Below are positions 48,213 to 61,360 of a stretch of 64,000 bases of DNA, piece by piece. Under the pieces are notes generated by a model. It saw only the letters and a list, made by a program, of their open reading frames with translations, was not told the DNA's origin and ran no database searches. Source of the stretch: Diphasiastrum complanatum. Its lineage: Eukaryota; Streptophyta; Lycopodiopsida; Lycopodiales; Lycopodiaceae. A program made the translations under genes and the position numbers. Location of the stretch: NCBI GenBank assembly GCA_029204225.1, contig CM055098.1, positions 11,985,552 through 12,049,551 of the forward strand, read 5' to 3'. How positions within the stretch are numbered: position 1 is the stretch's first letter; every line of letters begins with the position of its first letter.

Positions 48213-48420
48213 AAACCCTCTTTGTGAAGTCTCTCAAATGGTCTAAAATCAGGAACCACAAGGTGCCAATTGTATGTTTTTGCCCACTTCACAAGTGCTT
48301 AGAACCTAAAATCAAACTTCTCTTAACCACAAGATGTGACATTCATGTTTTATCTCTTCTCTTCACAAATGCCTGGACCAGAAACAGTTCCCAATTGGGA
48401 CTAATTTTTCTCTCACATAA

Positions 48421-48529
48421 AGAAAGGGGAGAGAGAAAGGACTGACTTATCAGGAAAACAGGGAAGAAAAGAAAAGAGAAAAACAGACAAGAAAAGAAAA
48501 GAGACAAAGAAAGAGAAAAACAGAGAGAG
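48421..48529 (+). promoter_or_regulatory. Purine-rich 5' leader/promoter of MDP-1 gene
   Basis: About 110 bp of nearly pure A/G on the plus strand (GAAAAGAAAAGAGA words, GAGAGAGA at the end) runs up to the start codon. This is typical of a GA-rich plant core promoter or 5' UTR. No clear TATA box was seen. Confidence 0.45.
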
Positions 48530-51500
48530 ATGAGCGACGAGGCGGTAAAAGAGGAGGCTACGCGCTTGCTCAACGCCTTCGATCGCCTTCCCCGCCTCGT
48601 TGTATTCGACCTCGACTATACTGTGTGGCCCTTTTGGTGGTGCGTCTTCTTACTCCTTCCTCCCTCCCTTTTCTATTTCCTTAAAACGCACAAGAAATGG
48701 CAGCAATGATTTCATTTCTAGGATCAGTATCATGAATAATGAATGCAATACGAGTAGCAAACAGTAGATGTACACATTTTGATTATCCGCTCCACGAGGC
48801 AACATGAAGCAAAAGTCAAATCTCTACGTTTGAAATCAAGAGCTCTTCGAATGACTCGTTCAATAAAAGCAAATGAAGGATTTGGCAGATTCATTGTCTC
48901 ATCGTGAGGCGTTGCATATTTCTATGGCATCTTAGGCATTGATACAAAAGAGCAGCAGAGGTAAGATCTGAGCACGTTTAGCTTGGACCTATGTAGCAGC
49001 ATCTGCAGCTTTTTTTCAGCTTCCACTACCAGAGGCAGACAATTCGTGGTACCTCACTGGTTATTTTTGCACTTGAATCTAGAATCGCCTAGGATTTCCC
49101 CATTTTAGTATTGAGACAGGCATAGTTCCTATATGATCCTTTTTGTCTCATCTTACAACTTTTTCTGAAATTCCCCACACAGCTGGAAAGGTTATTTTTT
49201 ATTAGAATGCCCTTTGCCAGTGTATTTTGTTCTTGTCTACCTCATCAATTGATCTCACTGACAAAAATCACAATACCAAACTGGAAGCTGGCATCGAGTG
49301 TAGGAAGGGAATTTCTGTACGGACAAAAAGAGTTCACTACGGATTGACTTCTTCTTATGCGTTACATTCTCCTATTTTGCAAGTTTCTTTGGGAGTCCTT
49401 CAAATATTTTCAACGAAACTTTAAAGCGATGCAAGAAAGAGCACGTAGCTGTGCGCTATCTTCCTCTTCTTCCTTGATGTACTGTACCTATAGAGAGGGG
49501 AAGCACAGCTCCTTCAAGAGTTGTTTGTCTCTCTCCCCGAAACGGAACACATGAATTGCGATTTTCCGTCTACATTTCACAAGTTTTTCATACTTGCTTT
49601 CATAAGTTTTAAAGAACGATTCCTCGCCATTTCTTAGTCGTAGGCAGTTTCGTGAACGCAATCCTACAACCGTTTAGATATAAGAATTAAAGGTCAACAC
49701 TCTAGAACGACAAGTAATAAATGTGATGATCTTACGTGTTGTCTGAAGAACAGGATCAACCCAATTGGAAATGCCAATGTCCTCAAACAATAGGTCAAAG
49801 CAATGGCAAGTGCATCGTGTGAAAAAAAATCTTTGGAAAATATTTCTCCAACGTACGACTGGCACTCAAACAATCGGGGGCATTATTTTGCACCCCAACC
49901 TCGTCAATAATTTTCTTCCAGTGCTGATAGGTGTATTCTCCACTTTTAGTGAGGCCAATAGCATCCACACGACAAAGGAAGAGTGAGTCATACACACCAG
50001 TAGCCAAAACATTAATCAGCGGTCGGCGACGTGTGTCAGACCAACCATCACAAACAATATTGCAGCCATACTCGACCCACTTATCACGAAACACCTGTAG
50101 CTCTTTGCGAACCAATTTTGCTTCCTCCCTCAAGTCAGCAACTCTTAGTGTCTCATACGACATTGACTTACAACTAGGCCCTACCGCACTGGTGGCAGCT
50201 ATCATCTCTGCGAAATACTGACTTCTTATGACATTGAGGGATCGCCTCGGCCAAGACAAATTTTCTGCAAGCGGCTCTAAACTTGGCCCTTTTTACCACT
50301 CCAAGAGACTGATGAATTCCCTGCTGACCTGCTTCAGAACTTGCCCGTCCCCTCTTGCTTGAGCTGCCTCGCTATAGTTGTGTTTGTCCCCCACCATCCG
50401 TTCCTGCTTCCCTTTCCTCATCCTCGGCTTCAAAACTATCCATAGGCCTCAATTCGACTTGCAAGATAAATGATTGTTTAACTGATTGAGATGCCCTTGT
50501 GAAACCTTTCACACCTTTGCCACTTTCACTCAGCAAATGGGAGATTATTCTTTGCAACGAAAAACATGATTCTTGAACCTCCTGAAGCCCTCCGAGCCTC
50601 TCCCAAAATAAGTACATGCTGCCACACATCTGGGCATCGTGAACTATGTAAAAAGGCTCCAAAAATATTCTTTTTTTAGCGTTTTTTTTGGCAGGTACAC
50701 ACTGGATCAAAGCAACAATAAAGCAACAATGTGCCTATGGATACTAAGGTGCCCTAGTCTTCCTACCTAGCCTGCAAAATCTCATAATTTTCTGATAAGC
50801 AACAAAGCAATTGAATCTAAGAGAGAAAAATAGGATCAGATTCCCATGTTTGAATGCGTTTGAAACGTGAGCCGTTTGAAACGCGTTTGGTTCATCAACC
50901 AAATGCATTTGGTGGCTACGATGTCATTGTTTTAGTTTCTCACCCTCAAAATGTTAACTAAATTGTCATTAGAACTACACTTTTTCAATCAAGTTTGTTG
51001 CGTTGCTGTTTTTTGAGTGCAACATATCTACCCAGTTTGTTGACTTTTGAAATCCCACAAGATTTGATTTAGCTTAGTGATCATTCAAATATCAGCTCAG
51101 CATGAGTAAGATATCTATCTGAGCTTGCTAGTATCATGTCGACTTTCACAGCAGACATTTTGTTATGTCTCATCTGCAATTGTGCTGATTGTTATTATTT
51201 CCAGTGAATGCAGTTCCAAGCATGATAAGCCCTCGATGTACCCTCACGTAAGTGGCATCATAAAAGCTCTTAGGGAGAAGGGTGTAGCATTGGCTGTTGC
51301 TTCCAGATCTCCAACACCTGGAATTGCTATCGAATTCATCAAGAAATTGGGTCTTTCTTCGACATTTTCTGCTGTGGTGAGGATTATAAGATAAAAGAAG
51401 AGAAGGTTGTCTACTATATGTGGAAATGTAAGAAAGGTTAGGGTGATCGTTCTTTACTTCCATTGCAATAATCTACTTACAAATGCAGGAAATTTTCTCC

Positions 51501-52162
51501 AGTCAGAGCTTCAAAGCAGAACACTTTCAACGTATTCAACAAAAGACTGGGATTCCTTATAGTTCCATGCTCTTCTTTGATGATGAGACTGGGAATATCC
51601 GAACGGTAAACTTTTCTTCACTGTGTTCTTTTTTAACAAATGAAACAAGTGAACTGCTCTAGCATCTATAAAAACCATGGCCGAACATCTTGCCGTGCAA
51701 GGCTAATTTGATTCATATCAAGATGGTAAGACTACAGTAAGTTGATTTACTTACTTAGAAGCAATTGATAATGTCTTAGGGAAAAAGTCTTAGCAATTTT
51801 TTGAATCCTAGTAAGTTCCTTTTAAAAAAGGGGTTGAAATATAATATGTTTGCACAAATATATGCTGGGCATTATAGATTAAGCAGCGATGCTCTCTATT
51901 ACCCTGCAGTGTTTGTTCTCTTTATTTCTGGAGATGTACAGCATGCTAGTAATCATCAAGTCGTAAATAGTCATACTAGAATTTTCATTACAGATGCTTG
52001 TCTATCCACTGCAATTTGCACAACCTTAAAGGTGTGGGACTGATCCATTATGTTGGAGATTTGCAGGTTTCAAAGATGGGTGTTACTAGCATTCTTGTGA
52101 ACCATGGAGTAGATCTTGATGCTTTAAATGAAGGTCTTACACGATTTGCGACCTCAACATGA
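48530..52162 (+). CDS. MDP1: Magnesium-dependent phosphatase 1-type HAD phosphatase
   Basis: Four exons: 48,530-48,639, 51,205-51,376, 51,489-51,605 and 52,067-52,162, all with GT-AG borders. The joined frame is open for 164 residues and ends at TGA. HAD motif I is VVFDLDYTVWP (nucleophile D27, acid/base D29), motif II VAVASRSP with S70, motif III K103 in SQSFKAEHF, and motif IV MLFFDDETGN with D125 and D126. The C-terminal VSKMGVTSILV and GVDLDALNEGL are family signatures. MDP-1 proteins are small soluble Mg-dependent phosphatases acting on phosphotyrosine-like and glycated-protein (fructosamine-6-phosphate) substrates in vitro. The exon 1 codon is split TG|T. Length is close to the family's usual size. 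Intron 1 (2565 bp) contains an antisense hAT relic. No lesion is seen, so it is probably functional. Confidence 0.9.
49674..50710 (-). pseudogene. hAT-superfamily transposase relic (DUF659 type) in MDP-1 intron 1
   Basis: Minus strand. From 50,259: NVIRSQYFAEMIAATSAVG, SMSYETLRVADL, and WVEYGCNIVCDGWSDTRRRP with LINVLATG, the DUF659 segment holding the first catalytic Asp of hAT transposases (CDGWSD). A frameshift near 49,830 leads to CTCHCFDLLFEDIG and WVDPVLQTTRKIITFI, the CxxH region. Upstream 50,710-50,372 has a linker (GVKGFTRASQSVKQSF). The BED zinc finger and the C-terminal dimerisation domain are missing. Another frameshift lies near 50,230. It is inactive and antisense to the host gene. 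Confidence 0.85.
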
Positions 52163-54446
52163 GTCTGCTTATTTGTCATTCATAATACCTCATAGGAAAT
52201 ATTCATTTGACGTTGTATTACATTTTTACTTTATGCCACTGGCCAGTGATTCCTATGGACATTCATGATTGATGCCTGACATTACTGGGAGTTACGTATT
52301 ATTATCTTATTGGCCACCTTGTGGCTGCTGTATTGATACAAAGAAAATTGTTTCTTTGAGCACATTAGACATTAAAATAAGCAAGAAGTACGATTTGTTA
52401 GTAGAAGTTGATGGCACCTTATGTTCCATCCTAGTGCATGTGATTTACACTAGTGAGACATCTCATGGAATTCAAATTCTAATTCAAAAAATCTTCAGTT
52501 AGAGTTGAGATTACCGTTCTGTTTGTCCATGTATAGCTTAAAATCTGTTAAGCTTTCAACAAATGGAAGGTGCATTGCAGAAGATAAGATGCTTTTACAA
52601 TCATTTTGAGCCATAGCAAAGTAAAGTGCTTGCTTAGGAATCATGCTGCACTTGTAAAATTCAGAAATCTTCTTGTATTTTCACATATTTTTTTTAAGCG
52701 AATGCCATATAGCATGATACTTAGTGAGGTTATGCTAATCATTACATACTCTTTAGTGGTAACGTTCATTATCACTCAGCCTTTTTAGATCTTTAAAGAA
52801 AAGATTGACTCAGCTAGTTGTTCTTCACCCGTACAAATATATGAAAGCTAACGTGTGCATATATATTTTTCCATGTGGATTACACCGACTCGAGGGCACT
52901 GATGGAGTGAGTAGGGATGTTGTAGTATTTGGTCTGCACCATGCATATTGGAGTTCATGCTCTGAAATTCTGGGTGGATTCCATACATTAATTGCATGTC
53001 TGCTTTGTTATGTAGGGTACTATCCTAGAGCTAACATCAGGATATTTTTTTGTCTTTTTTTGTGTACATGCGAGCTTCATTTGAGATCATCGTCCAGCTG
53101 GTTTTTGCTATTTCTTTCTACCTTTAATGGTGCATTTTGGCCACTAGCTATGCTTCTTAGTGAGGATTTTGAGCAAGCTGCAGTGACAAAATTTGTCTTG
53201 TTCTTACTCTTCAATGAGGAAGCAGGGACTTCAGTTGATTGGCTTTGTTCTTTATGCTACCCTTCATCGTGACAAGTCTGCCCTTTTCAGAAACTCAACA
53301 TCTCATTCTTTGTACGAATGTGCAAAGCTAATGCCGATGAATGTGTATATGTATGCTTCCAACACTTGCTCTTGGCATTGATGAAGTTAGTACGGATGTC
53401 ATAGCATATGTTCATGAAGTTGATGGTCTAGCATATTGTGGGTGGACTCCATAAGGCTAAATGTCGCACATTTCCTTTGTCATGTCCAGCTCTATCCTAA
53501 ATATAACATCAATTTCTATTAACATCATACAAAAAAACATGTGATTTTTCTTGCATAAGTATCACAATTGAAAGTCATTGTCCGTTAACCTGAAGCTTAC
53601 ATTCTTGGGGGGACAGCAGAGGAGATTGTGCAATACTTAGAGATCGGGCTTCACAAAGTCAGAAGCTAGAAGGTTGCGTGTCTTTTCCTGATGTTTAGCT
53701 GTTACCTTGGCATCATTTTTTTATTTGCTCGATGTTTACCTTGGCTTCTTTGGTTAGAGTAATAAGTCCATATGTCTAAACCTGAAATTTGTGTATTTTA
53801 CCATTGAATCTTTTGACATAGCTATAAAGCTTGTTCATAAGTTCCAATCGTATCTCTAGTTGTAATTCTTTTTGTTAAGAATTTGACATATCATCAAGAG
53901 CATAATCTATATAGCACCAATATTAGAGAAGTGAGAAAGAGTATAGAAAAAGCTAGAGGAGTCAAGTTCATGATGGGAGGTTTGTAGGTCTTGATGGATT
54001 TCATGGTGGTCAACCTTAAACCATCAACTTAATTTAGAAGCTACAATGGAGTTGGAGAATGGGACAAATGTAGATTAGCCTTGGTCTACGAATACAACTT
54101 GAAATTGGAAGCTGGGAAATGAATGTAAGACTATGGTTTCCTGCATATATGGGATTGTAGGGAAAAAATATCAACATATTCAAAAACTACATCAATGAAG
54201 GGTGACAAAGTTGCACCTCTTGTGAAAGAGAACAACTATGTGCAAGAGTTTTTATATTGTTTAAATAGTGAAAATTTGACTAAAAATTGAAGGTACGTTT
54301 GAATATTGGAAGCACTGTATCATAATTGGCTAAAAGACCGACAAATTTATGAATGAAAAAAGGGATTAAAATACCAATTTAGACAATGTCAAGGCTAAAA
54401 AGGAAAATGTATTTTGATGAAGGGCTCACTAAACAACAAAAGTAGC
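52163..54446. other. Region downstream of MDP-1, no gene; diverged duplication
   Basis: 52,885-53,040 and 53,370-53,510 share GGCA.TGATG.AGT.AGTA.GGATGT, GGGTGGA.TCCATA and CTATCCTA..TAACATCA in the same order, a diverged direct duplication. Open frames are short. 53,880-54,446 may be the 5' part of the gypsy relic that follows. Confidence 0.45.
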
Positions 54447-54720
54447 AAATGAAGCAATTAGTCGATGTGCATAAGAAGGTTTTTGGATGGAACAAGAGAG
54501 ACTTAAGGTTCAGGAGTACACTTGATCACTCAATTGATACTAGACAACATCCTCCTTGAAGAATGAGCCACAAAGTGACTAATGTAGATGACAAAGAAGT
54601 TGAGTAGCTAATGGTACATCTCACAACTTTGAATCGTATGACAAGGAGTGGGCACAATACATAGAGAAATGTGATGAAGTATTGATGCACTATACAAGAT
54701 GAGCCCAAACCTTCATCCAT
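54447..54720 (+). pseudogene. Ty3/gypsy reverse transcriptase N-terminal relic
   Basis: Plus strand reads KQLVDVHKKVFGWNKRDLRF, then LDHSIDTRQHPP-stop and KVTNVDDKEVE. This follows the pattern of the segment before the gypsy RT core (DVFAW..DL, then EH.I.T...P, then R..P...EE). The rest of RT is lost at the boundary with the copia fragment. It is probably part of the same element as the integrase relic at 57.4 kb. Confidence 0.5.
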
Positions 54721-55183
54721 CAAGACCTACATTTGAAAAAAAAAATTAGTGTAGATTATGTCGAAGAAATGGGGATGCAAATAGAGTAAATTTTGATAAG
54801 TTGAAAGCCTCGGCCGAGTAAGGGAGAAAAAAAAGATACGACCAAATGGACTAGGAATTCCATGAAGTAATTTGGGAGATTATATTTTATACATTACTAA
54901 CTTAAAAAATGCTGAGAAGGGCAAAATCGTTTGGCAATTGTTGCACGAAACAATCTGAAAGGGATTCATGTCCGCGCTCTCTTCTCTTCAACAGACTCAA
55001 AAAGAATTTGATTCTGACTAGCGGCTACTGCTGCTAGATCAGATCTACAATCTTAAGGAGTGTAAATAGACAGACCTACGTTTTTAATTTGTATCAGCAT
55101 TCAACAAAAATGAGCCAATGTGCGAAATAAGAATAAACAGCTGAAGATGTACAGATAACGATCAAACATCAAAACATTCGATA
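54721..55183. other. Junction between gypsy relic and copia fragment
   Basis: No gene recognised. Confidence 0.4.
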
Positions 55184-57187
55184 TCATTCAAGATAAGTGC
55201 TTTCTTCGTCTGATTCGTCGCTTAGCTGATGTGGGATCCGAACATCTTCGTCTGAGTGTTCGGGGTCTACTCCCTCTGTCATGGTTGGCAGGTCATAGTA
55301 CTGCTTTCCTAAGACTTCATAGCTGACAGAATCATCATTGACCATTCTTCTGGTTTTATCGAACTTGACGTCTTTGACGGTCTTCATGTAGTATGACGAA
55401 TGTTGTCATACCCGACGAGGTATCCTTGTTTGAATTTCTCATCGAGCATCTTTTGAAGCTTATCTGAAACGTGTGCATAAGCGACACACCCAAAGATCCA
55501 AACTTGTGTTAGATTGGACTTTCTACCTCACCATAATTCATGTGGTGTCATGTGAGGAACACCGGATTTGCCGATCCTGTTATGGATGTAGGCAGCTGTA
55601 GCTACTGCTTCAATCCATAGTACTCTTGGTGCTTTCGAATAGGCCATCATACACCTTGCGGCTTCCATGAGGGTCCTATTTTCCTTTCAACAACATCGTT
55701 GTGTTGCGGTGTTAGGAAGCAGTCTTGTATGAAGGATTCCACGACTGTTGCAGAAGTTAGCAAAGCGATTCAAGATGTATTCTCTGCCACGATCAGTTCT
55801 GATCTGTTTGACTTTGCTTCTTGTCCATTTTTTTGCCCAGTTCATGTATTCTATGAACTTGTCGAGTGCTTCCAACTTGTTATGTATGAAGTAGACTGTT
55901 GCGAACTTGCTATAGTCGTCGATGAAGGTGATATAGTACTTCGAGCTTCCTATAGAGATCACGTCGAAGGGTCCGCAGATGTCTGATTGTACTAACTCCA
56001 GAACCTTTGTTGTTTTGAAGGAGTCCCTAGTGAAGAGAGTTTGGGACATCCTCCCCTTCATGCATGCATCACAGAACGTCGAGTTGGTCGCACTCCTAAT
56101 GCTTACTCTTGTGATTGCTCCATGCTGGCTTGTCTGATACAAGGCCATTGGGTTCATTGGCATAGTCTCCTGTGCCATAGAGCATTTGTAGATTCACAGG
56201 CTTGGTGTGCTTGATCTGTTGGTAGGTGCACCTTCAGATGTTGGGTTCTTCCATGCAAGACAAACTATTGTGGTTTTTCCATTTACCTTGAGGCTGTTTG
56301 TTCCTCAGATTCTGGTAGCAGTCCATAGCTGTATGACATTTCTTGAGGCAATACATTCGATCTTTGGGTTCAGCCAACACGTATCGACTGTGTGGCCTTC
56401 TCACTTACATCTCACACATGTTTTTTTTTCTCTGTCTTGATGTCTTGGCTTGCCTTTGCTCTTCCATTTGCCTTTGCCGACTGTCTCTGTCTGCTAATCT
56501 CGATCTGTTTTTGGTTTGACTCCCTCTTAGGGTTGAACGGTTTCTTCGGCTTCTCCTTATTACTATAGAGAGCCTGATCAGAGGTGTCCTTGTGATCAAG
56601 GTGCTCACGAGCTTCGACTTCTTCTCGAATCTCGATTACCGCTTTTTTGAGAGTCACCTATGGATCTTTGGCTAGCAATGTTCGGGTAGTCTGGAAGGAT
56701 CTTGGTAAAGATGGTAGCAAGTAGGTGAGTTGCATCTCTGTTGAGACTGCATTGTCTACTCCAGTGCTGGGTAACGAAAGGAACAGATCCTTCATCTTTC
56801 TAATAAAGAATGTGAGGTCCTTGCCATCCCATCGTAGGTTGGTCAGCTGGTCTTCGAGAAGCATTATTTGGTTGCGTAATTTTGTCTGAAACTTGGTCAA
56901 CAATGCATCCCACATCTCTCTTGCGTTAGAGAGTGTTGCGAAGTCAAACAATAGGCTATCTTTGATGGAGGAAGATAAGACAATTACTACCTTGTCATTC
57001 CTTTCTCTCCACTCTCGTAGCTCTTTGTTGGTAATTGTAGGAATCTCTTCGGTGCCGTCCACTTAGGGCCATAAGTTTTTCCCTTCAAGATGAGAGAGGT
57101 CTTTACCTTCCATGCCAAGAAGTTAGACCCAGATGAGTCGAGGATGGTACAGATCTTCGACTGTATGTTTCTTATAGACGCCATCAT
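55184..57187 (-). pseudogene. Copia Gag-integrase fragment (5' half)
   Basis: Minus strand. Gag starts near 57,187 (FLAWKVKTSLILKGK), then SLLFDFATLSNAREMWDALL and QLTYLLPSLPRSFQTT, a basic stretch and a degraded CCHC knuckle (RCK..GHTVDTCW) near 56,400. Protease is missing or unreadable. The pre-integrase finger remnant is CDACMKGRM. The integrase core has VQSDICGPF, IDDYSKFATVYF and IRTDRGREY, with the third acidic position near KENRTLMEAARCMM after a frame break. The C-terminal part is IFGCVAYAHV and QGYLVGYDN. It stops before RT. No LTR, PBS or target duplication was seen. Many stops are present. Confidence 0.85.
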
Positions 57188-57394
57188 TGTGAACTATGTT
57201 TTAGTCAAGCTAAAGTGGTTTTGCCATTGGAAGCACATATCTAGTCCAAAACTCAAGGGGTATGGTTACACGGTAAATCATACATGGTATGTAGAAAATG
57301 GCATTCGGAGAACCTCATACCAAAACATTGACATAGGCGGTACATCATGCAACATTTGCATAAAGAAATGGCATAATTTTGATTGTATATAAGT

Positions 57395-58620
57395 GTGCAA
57401 GCAAGTATGCATAGGTATTGCATGCATGACATGGTTGATATTCTTAGAAAATTGTTGAAGTCTTGTCAAGCATGTAAGAGGGTGAAGGGAGGAGTTGAAG
57501 AGAAAGGGAATGACACACTACATAGCATAAAGGTGTCATATGGAATATCAATGAACATAGAACCTTCATCACCACCAAAAAGGGCAAGTATATAATATTC
57601 TTCATAGTTCATGATATGAAGTGGCATGAAGGTAGGTAAATGATACGATGGCATTGTGACAACAATACTAAACTATTGATTTTATCTATGATCGAGCAGT
57701 ATAACATCTACATAGTATTAATTGTTGTGAGTTGATGAGTTATAGCACACCATTCTAGTATATGAATTGATATTGAAGTGATGTAGATGGAAGTCAAGGC
57801 CCAAGAAGTCAATGTGCCATCAATAGCCTAGAAAGGAACATTGTTGAACCTATCTTCCTTTTCAAACTATATGCACAAACAGTAACCGTCATATATATGT
57901 GTGCGTTAATTGAAAATGGACCATAGTGAGGAGGCAATTCAACAAGTTGTTGCATATTCCATTATAAAGCAAGAGAAGACTAGTTCATATGTGTTGCAAT
58001 GCAAAGGCTTTGGTGGAAAGGCTATTGAAAATTATACATAATTAAATCACTTAACTAAAAAATGAAGGTAAAAAATCAATCAAATCGGATGACTAGTTGA
58101 GATTGCTTGGCAAGGTATACTCAATACTTCAATTATTAACAATGTATTCTCCTTTATTTCTTGGTCAATGAAACATTACCAAATATAAGTATTGGGAATA
58201 TGTACCTTTTGAATGACAAAGTGAAGAGGTTTTGATGCCAATTGAAATGAGTATAAGAATGAAATTGGTAGGGCAACACACGTGAAAGCTAGGGAGAATG
58301 TTATGGAACAATAGATTGATCAACAAATTGGATCTGTAGAAAGAAAATGAAAATAGAAAAGAAACAAAATCAATTATGAAATGGTTGCAACAAGGACACT
58401 TGGTGTAGATGAAAATGCCAATAAAGTAAATACTAAGAGAAACACGTTGGAAAGTACCATACAAGCATGGGCTATCAAATAAAGTATGAGAGTCAATGGG
58501 ATTTGTTGTTTTCAAAAAAAATATTGGTCCCCACAACCTTATTCGCATGAATGGGTCTGCGAAGGACTAAGCTATGAATGTCCTATTTGACAATTTCGTT
58601 AACTCCATATTGGGTGCAAA
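57395..58620 (+). pseudogene. Ty3/gypsy integrase relic
   Basis: Plus strand: LRKLLKSCQACKRVKG resembles the end of the integrase zinc finger (C-x2-C present), followed by GNDTLHSIKV and, after a frame change, KKGKYIIFFIVHDMKWHEG, which aligns with the conserved GNKYILV..DY.TKWPEA. Later decayed sequence (YSPLFL, SEEVLMPIEMSIRMKL near 58,150-58,270) is compatible with the integrase C-terminal part. The catalytic residues cannot be followed. It pairs with the RT relic at 54.4 kb on the same strand. Confidence 0.5.
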
Positions 58621-58819
58621 AGCTTGAGTTGGTCATCCTGCGAAGTGACCATAAGTATGTGGTCAAGAGATGACAGATGAGGACCGTCAAACTTGTAGGA
58701 ATTTTTCCACTTGCCATTGAAGATTCAAGACTATTTAGGTAGGCTTACCTTTCACATAATGAATCTAGATAAAGTAGATTCAATCCTTAGGTGAGGAATG
58801 GTTTCATTCTAAGAATGAG

Positions 58820-58822
<3 letters not shown>

Positions 58823-58895
<73 letters not shown>
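58823..58895. repeat. (AG)n microsatellite
   Basis: 73 bp of AG units. The following 58,896-61,135 is AT-rich with only short frames and no recognised gene. Confidence 0.95.
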
Positions 58896-58899
<4 letters not shown>

Positions 58900-61133
58900 C
58901 CTGTTATGGAAGCGATGATCTCATTGAAATAATTTTTGTCATTTGAATCCCTCATATCAACTCTAGAAATGGTGTTATACATGTTTCCTATCATTTTCAA
59001 CATCATATCGTCACAAAAAATAACATTATGTACTCATTTCTTATCTCTTTCATATTGTAATTTGATATGTGGTTTGATGGTACTAATTAGTGAATAAAAG
59101 ATATTTGATTTATTGAGCTTAACTCATTAAAAAAGTTATTTTGCATGTAGTGAGGCATTTTAATAAAAATGAACATCTTGGATGGGGATAAGAATGCATG
59201 TGACAATTTTGCATCAGGTAAGAAACATACCTAGCACTCACATTGGTGAAGGCACATACATTTTGGCTTAAGTGGCATAATGGCAAGATTCAAGCTCATT
59301 TTTTGGGGCTTGACAGTAAAACTTCAAGCTCACAACAACCACATGTTGAATTCATTAGCAAAACAATTGCATTAACACTAAAGAAAGATTTTTCCAAACA
59401 AAGATAGACATGACCCAAAGCTAAGACTCTTTGAGTGGAACTGGTTTGACTACGAAAATATCTAAATATGTCAAGCAAGCAACAAAAAGCTAAGCCTATC
59501 TTGGTAAGGCATTTTAGGCATGGCAAACCATGGACACTTGCCTCCTCTTGCTTTATTGCTTAGCATCACGTCAACCTGGAAGCACATTGCCCCTCATTCA
59601 TAGAAAGTGGTGTTACTATCAATTATGCAATGAGAATCCTCTTTTGCAACATAAGCTTCTAATGAGTCCATTAGTGAAAAAGTTTATAGAGCACCTATCA
59701 TGCCAGTGAGATAATATTCGTTTGATTGCATCATTTCATGGCCACAAGGATGACATGTTACAAGTTCATGGTAATAGAGCAAATATAGATCACAAGGTTG
59801 AGGAGAATTTAGAGGATATAGCCATATAGATAGCATTGACTGTAGATGCTATCTGAAACGCAGATTGAAGACTAAAAATAAATCCAACATGCCAAACCAA
59901 TAATCTCATTTAACAATAAACCAAGTCTTTGAATTTAAGCATACCACTTCATAAGGAGGGCAAAACATCAAAGTCTACATTGCTATATGCATAACACGTT
60001 TAACTCAAATGTAGCAAATTACTAATAATTTGAACATGTATGTTTGGAATATTTATTGCATTAGACAAAAATGCCTTGTGGATTACTAAAATTTTTAAGA
60101 ATCTCTCAAAATCATAAAATTTGGCCCATCAGTTCCTCTGGGTTTGATATGCGGCTGCCGTGTAACATCTATTGTTATCTTCAAGTGATATTCTTAATCT
60201 CCTATAGGCTGCAAAGGAAGAATAGTAAGCTCATTCATCTTGCATGGTGTTTCTTAATATGCAACAAAATTTTCTCAAATTTGAGAGCTTCTATTCATAA
60301 CCCCTTGGTCATATGACTTGGACCCATGTTGCGTACTATTTGCTGATAACTTTAGCCCAATTGAACCAAGGGCCAAGCATTAGGGTGCAAACTTTCTTGG
60401 AACTTGTGCTATGCTAATTCCTTGTCCTAGGTTCCCTCCACACAAAACTCTGTTAACTGGGATGACTCCCACACATTTTATGGTTGGTTGATTTTGTCTT
60501 GAGGTCTTTGTAAGAGACGCATACAACAGTTCCTTTGTAAGAATGCCCGCACACCAGACAATGTTGATTGTAATGTGATTTAAATTGAAGATTGTTACAT
60601 GATCAGCAGTTTGTATATGCAAGAAGAGCTCCAATGAATGTGGACGCTTGTTCATGCAGGGCTGGAATCAAGGATGATGGTGAATAACTTATATCAACTT
60701 TACCTGGAAGGAAGTCAATGCAACAACTGCTAGTGTACGCATGTCTTAGAATCTCTAGTCTACGACAATTAATGAAATTGTGTTATTTGTCATGTTCTAG
60801 TTTCAAAAGTTCATCACCTATGTCGGGCTTGCTAATGTACCAACTAAAATTGACAGTAGAAATGTCTCAAATAAAACTTTTCCAAGGATTCAGCAGCAAA
60901 TGTTTATGGATTTTAAGATGATTTCCTATAGTTAACATGTGAGAGAAACCAGGAAAAACCTTTTATACGTTCACTCCAGCTGGGGCTCAGTCGCAAACAT
61001 CCTTGCTTTCATCTTTAAACTTTTGTTCAAAAATTTTCAGAAATAGTTCCAATCTATCATTCAGGCGATATATACGGGTAGATGAAATGCATACGGGTAG
61101 ACTGCTCAAGAACTTCCTTACTTGCATCAAAAC

Positions 61134-61135
<2 letters not shown>

Positions 61136-61181
<46 letters not shown>
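61136..61181. repeat. (AG)n microsatellite
   Basis: 46 bp of AG units. Confidence 0.95.
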
Positions 61182-61182
<1 letters not shown>

Positions 61183-61360
61183 CTAAATGTATCAATACTT
61201 GCTTTTAGCTAATAAGAAATACACATCTTAAATTTAGTATTTCATGGAATGCTTGATGAACACACAGCAACTGAAAAAAGGTGTAAATGAAAAGCACTGA
61301 CCAGTGACAAGATCTCACAAGGAGAATACCAAATAATGATTCTATTGATTACCTTTATTT

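Noticed and set aside
60380-60655. 91-codon minus-strand frame with LTKELLYASL, considered as copia RNase H tail
   Set aside because: Only a few residues resemble the ADIFTK region and nothing around supports it.
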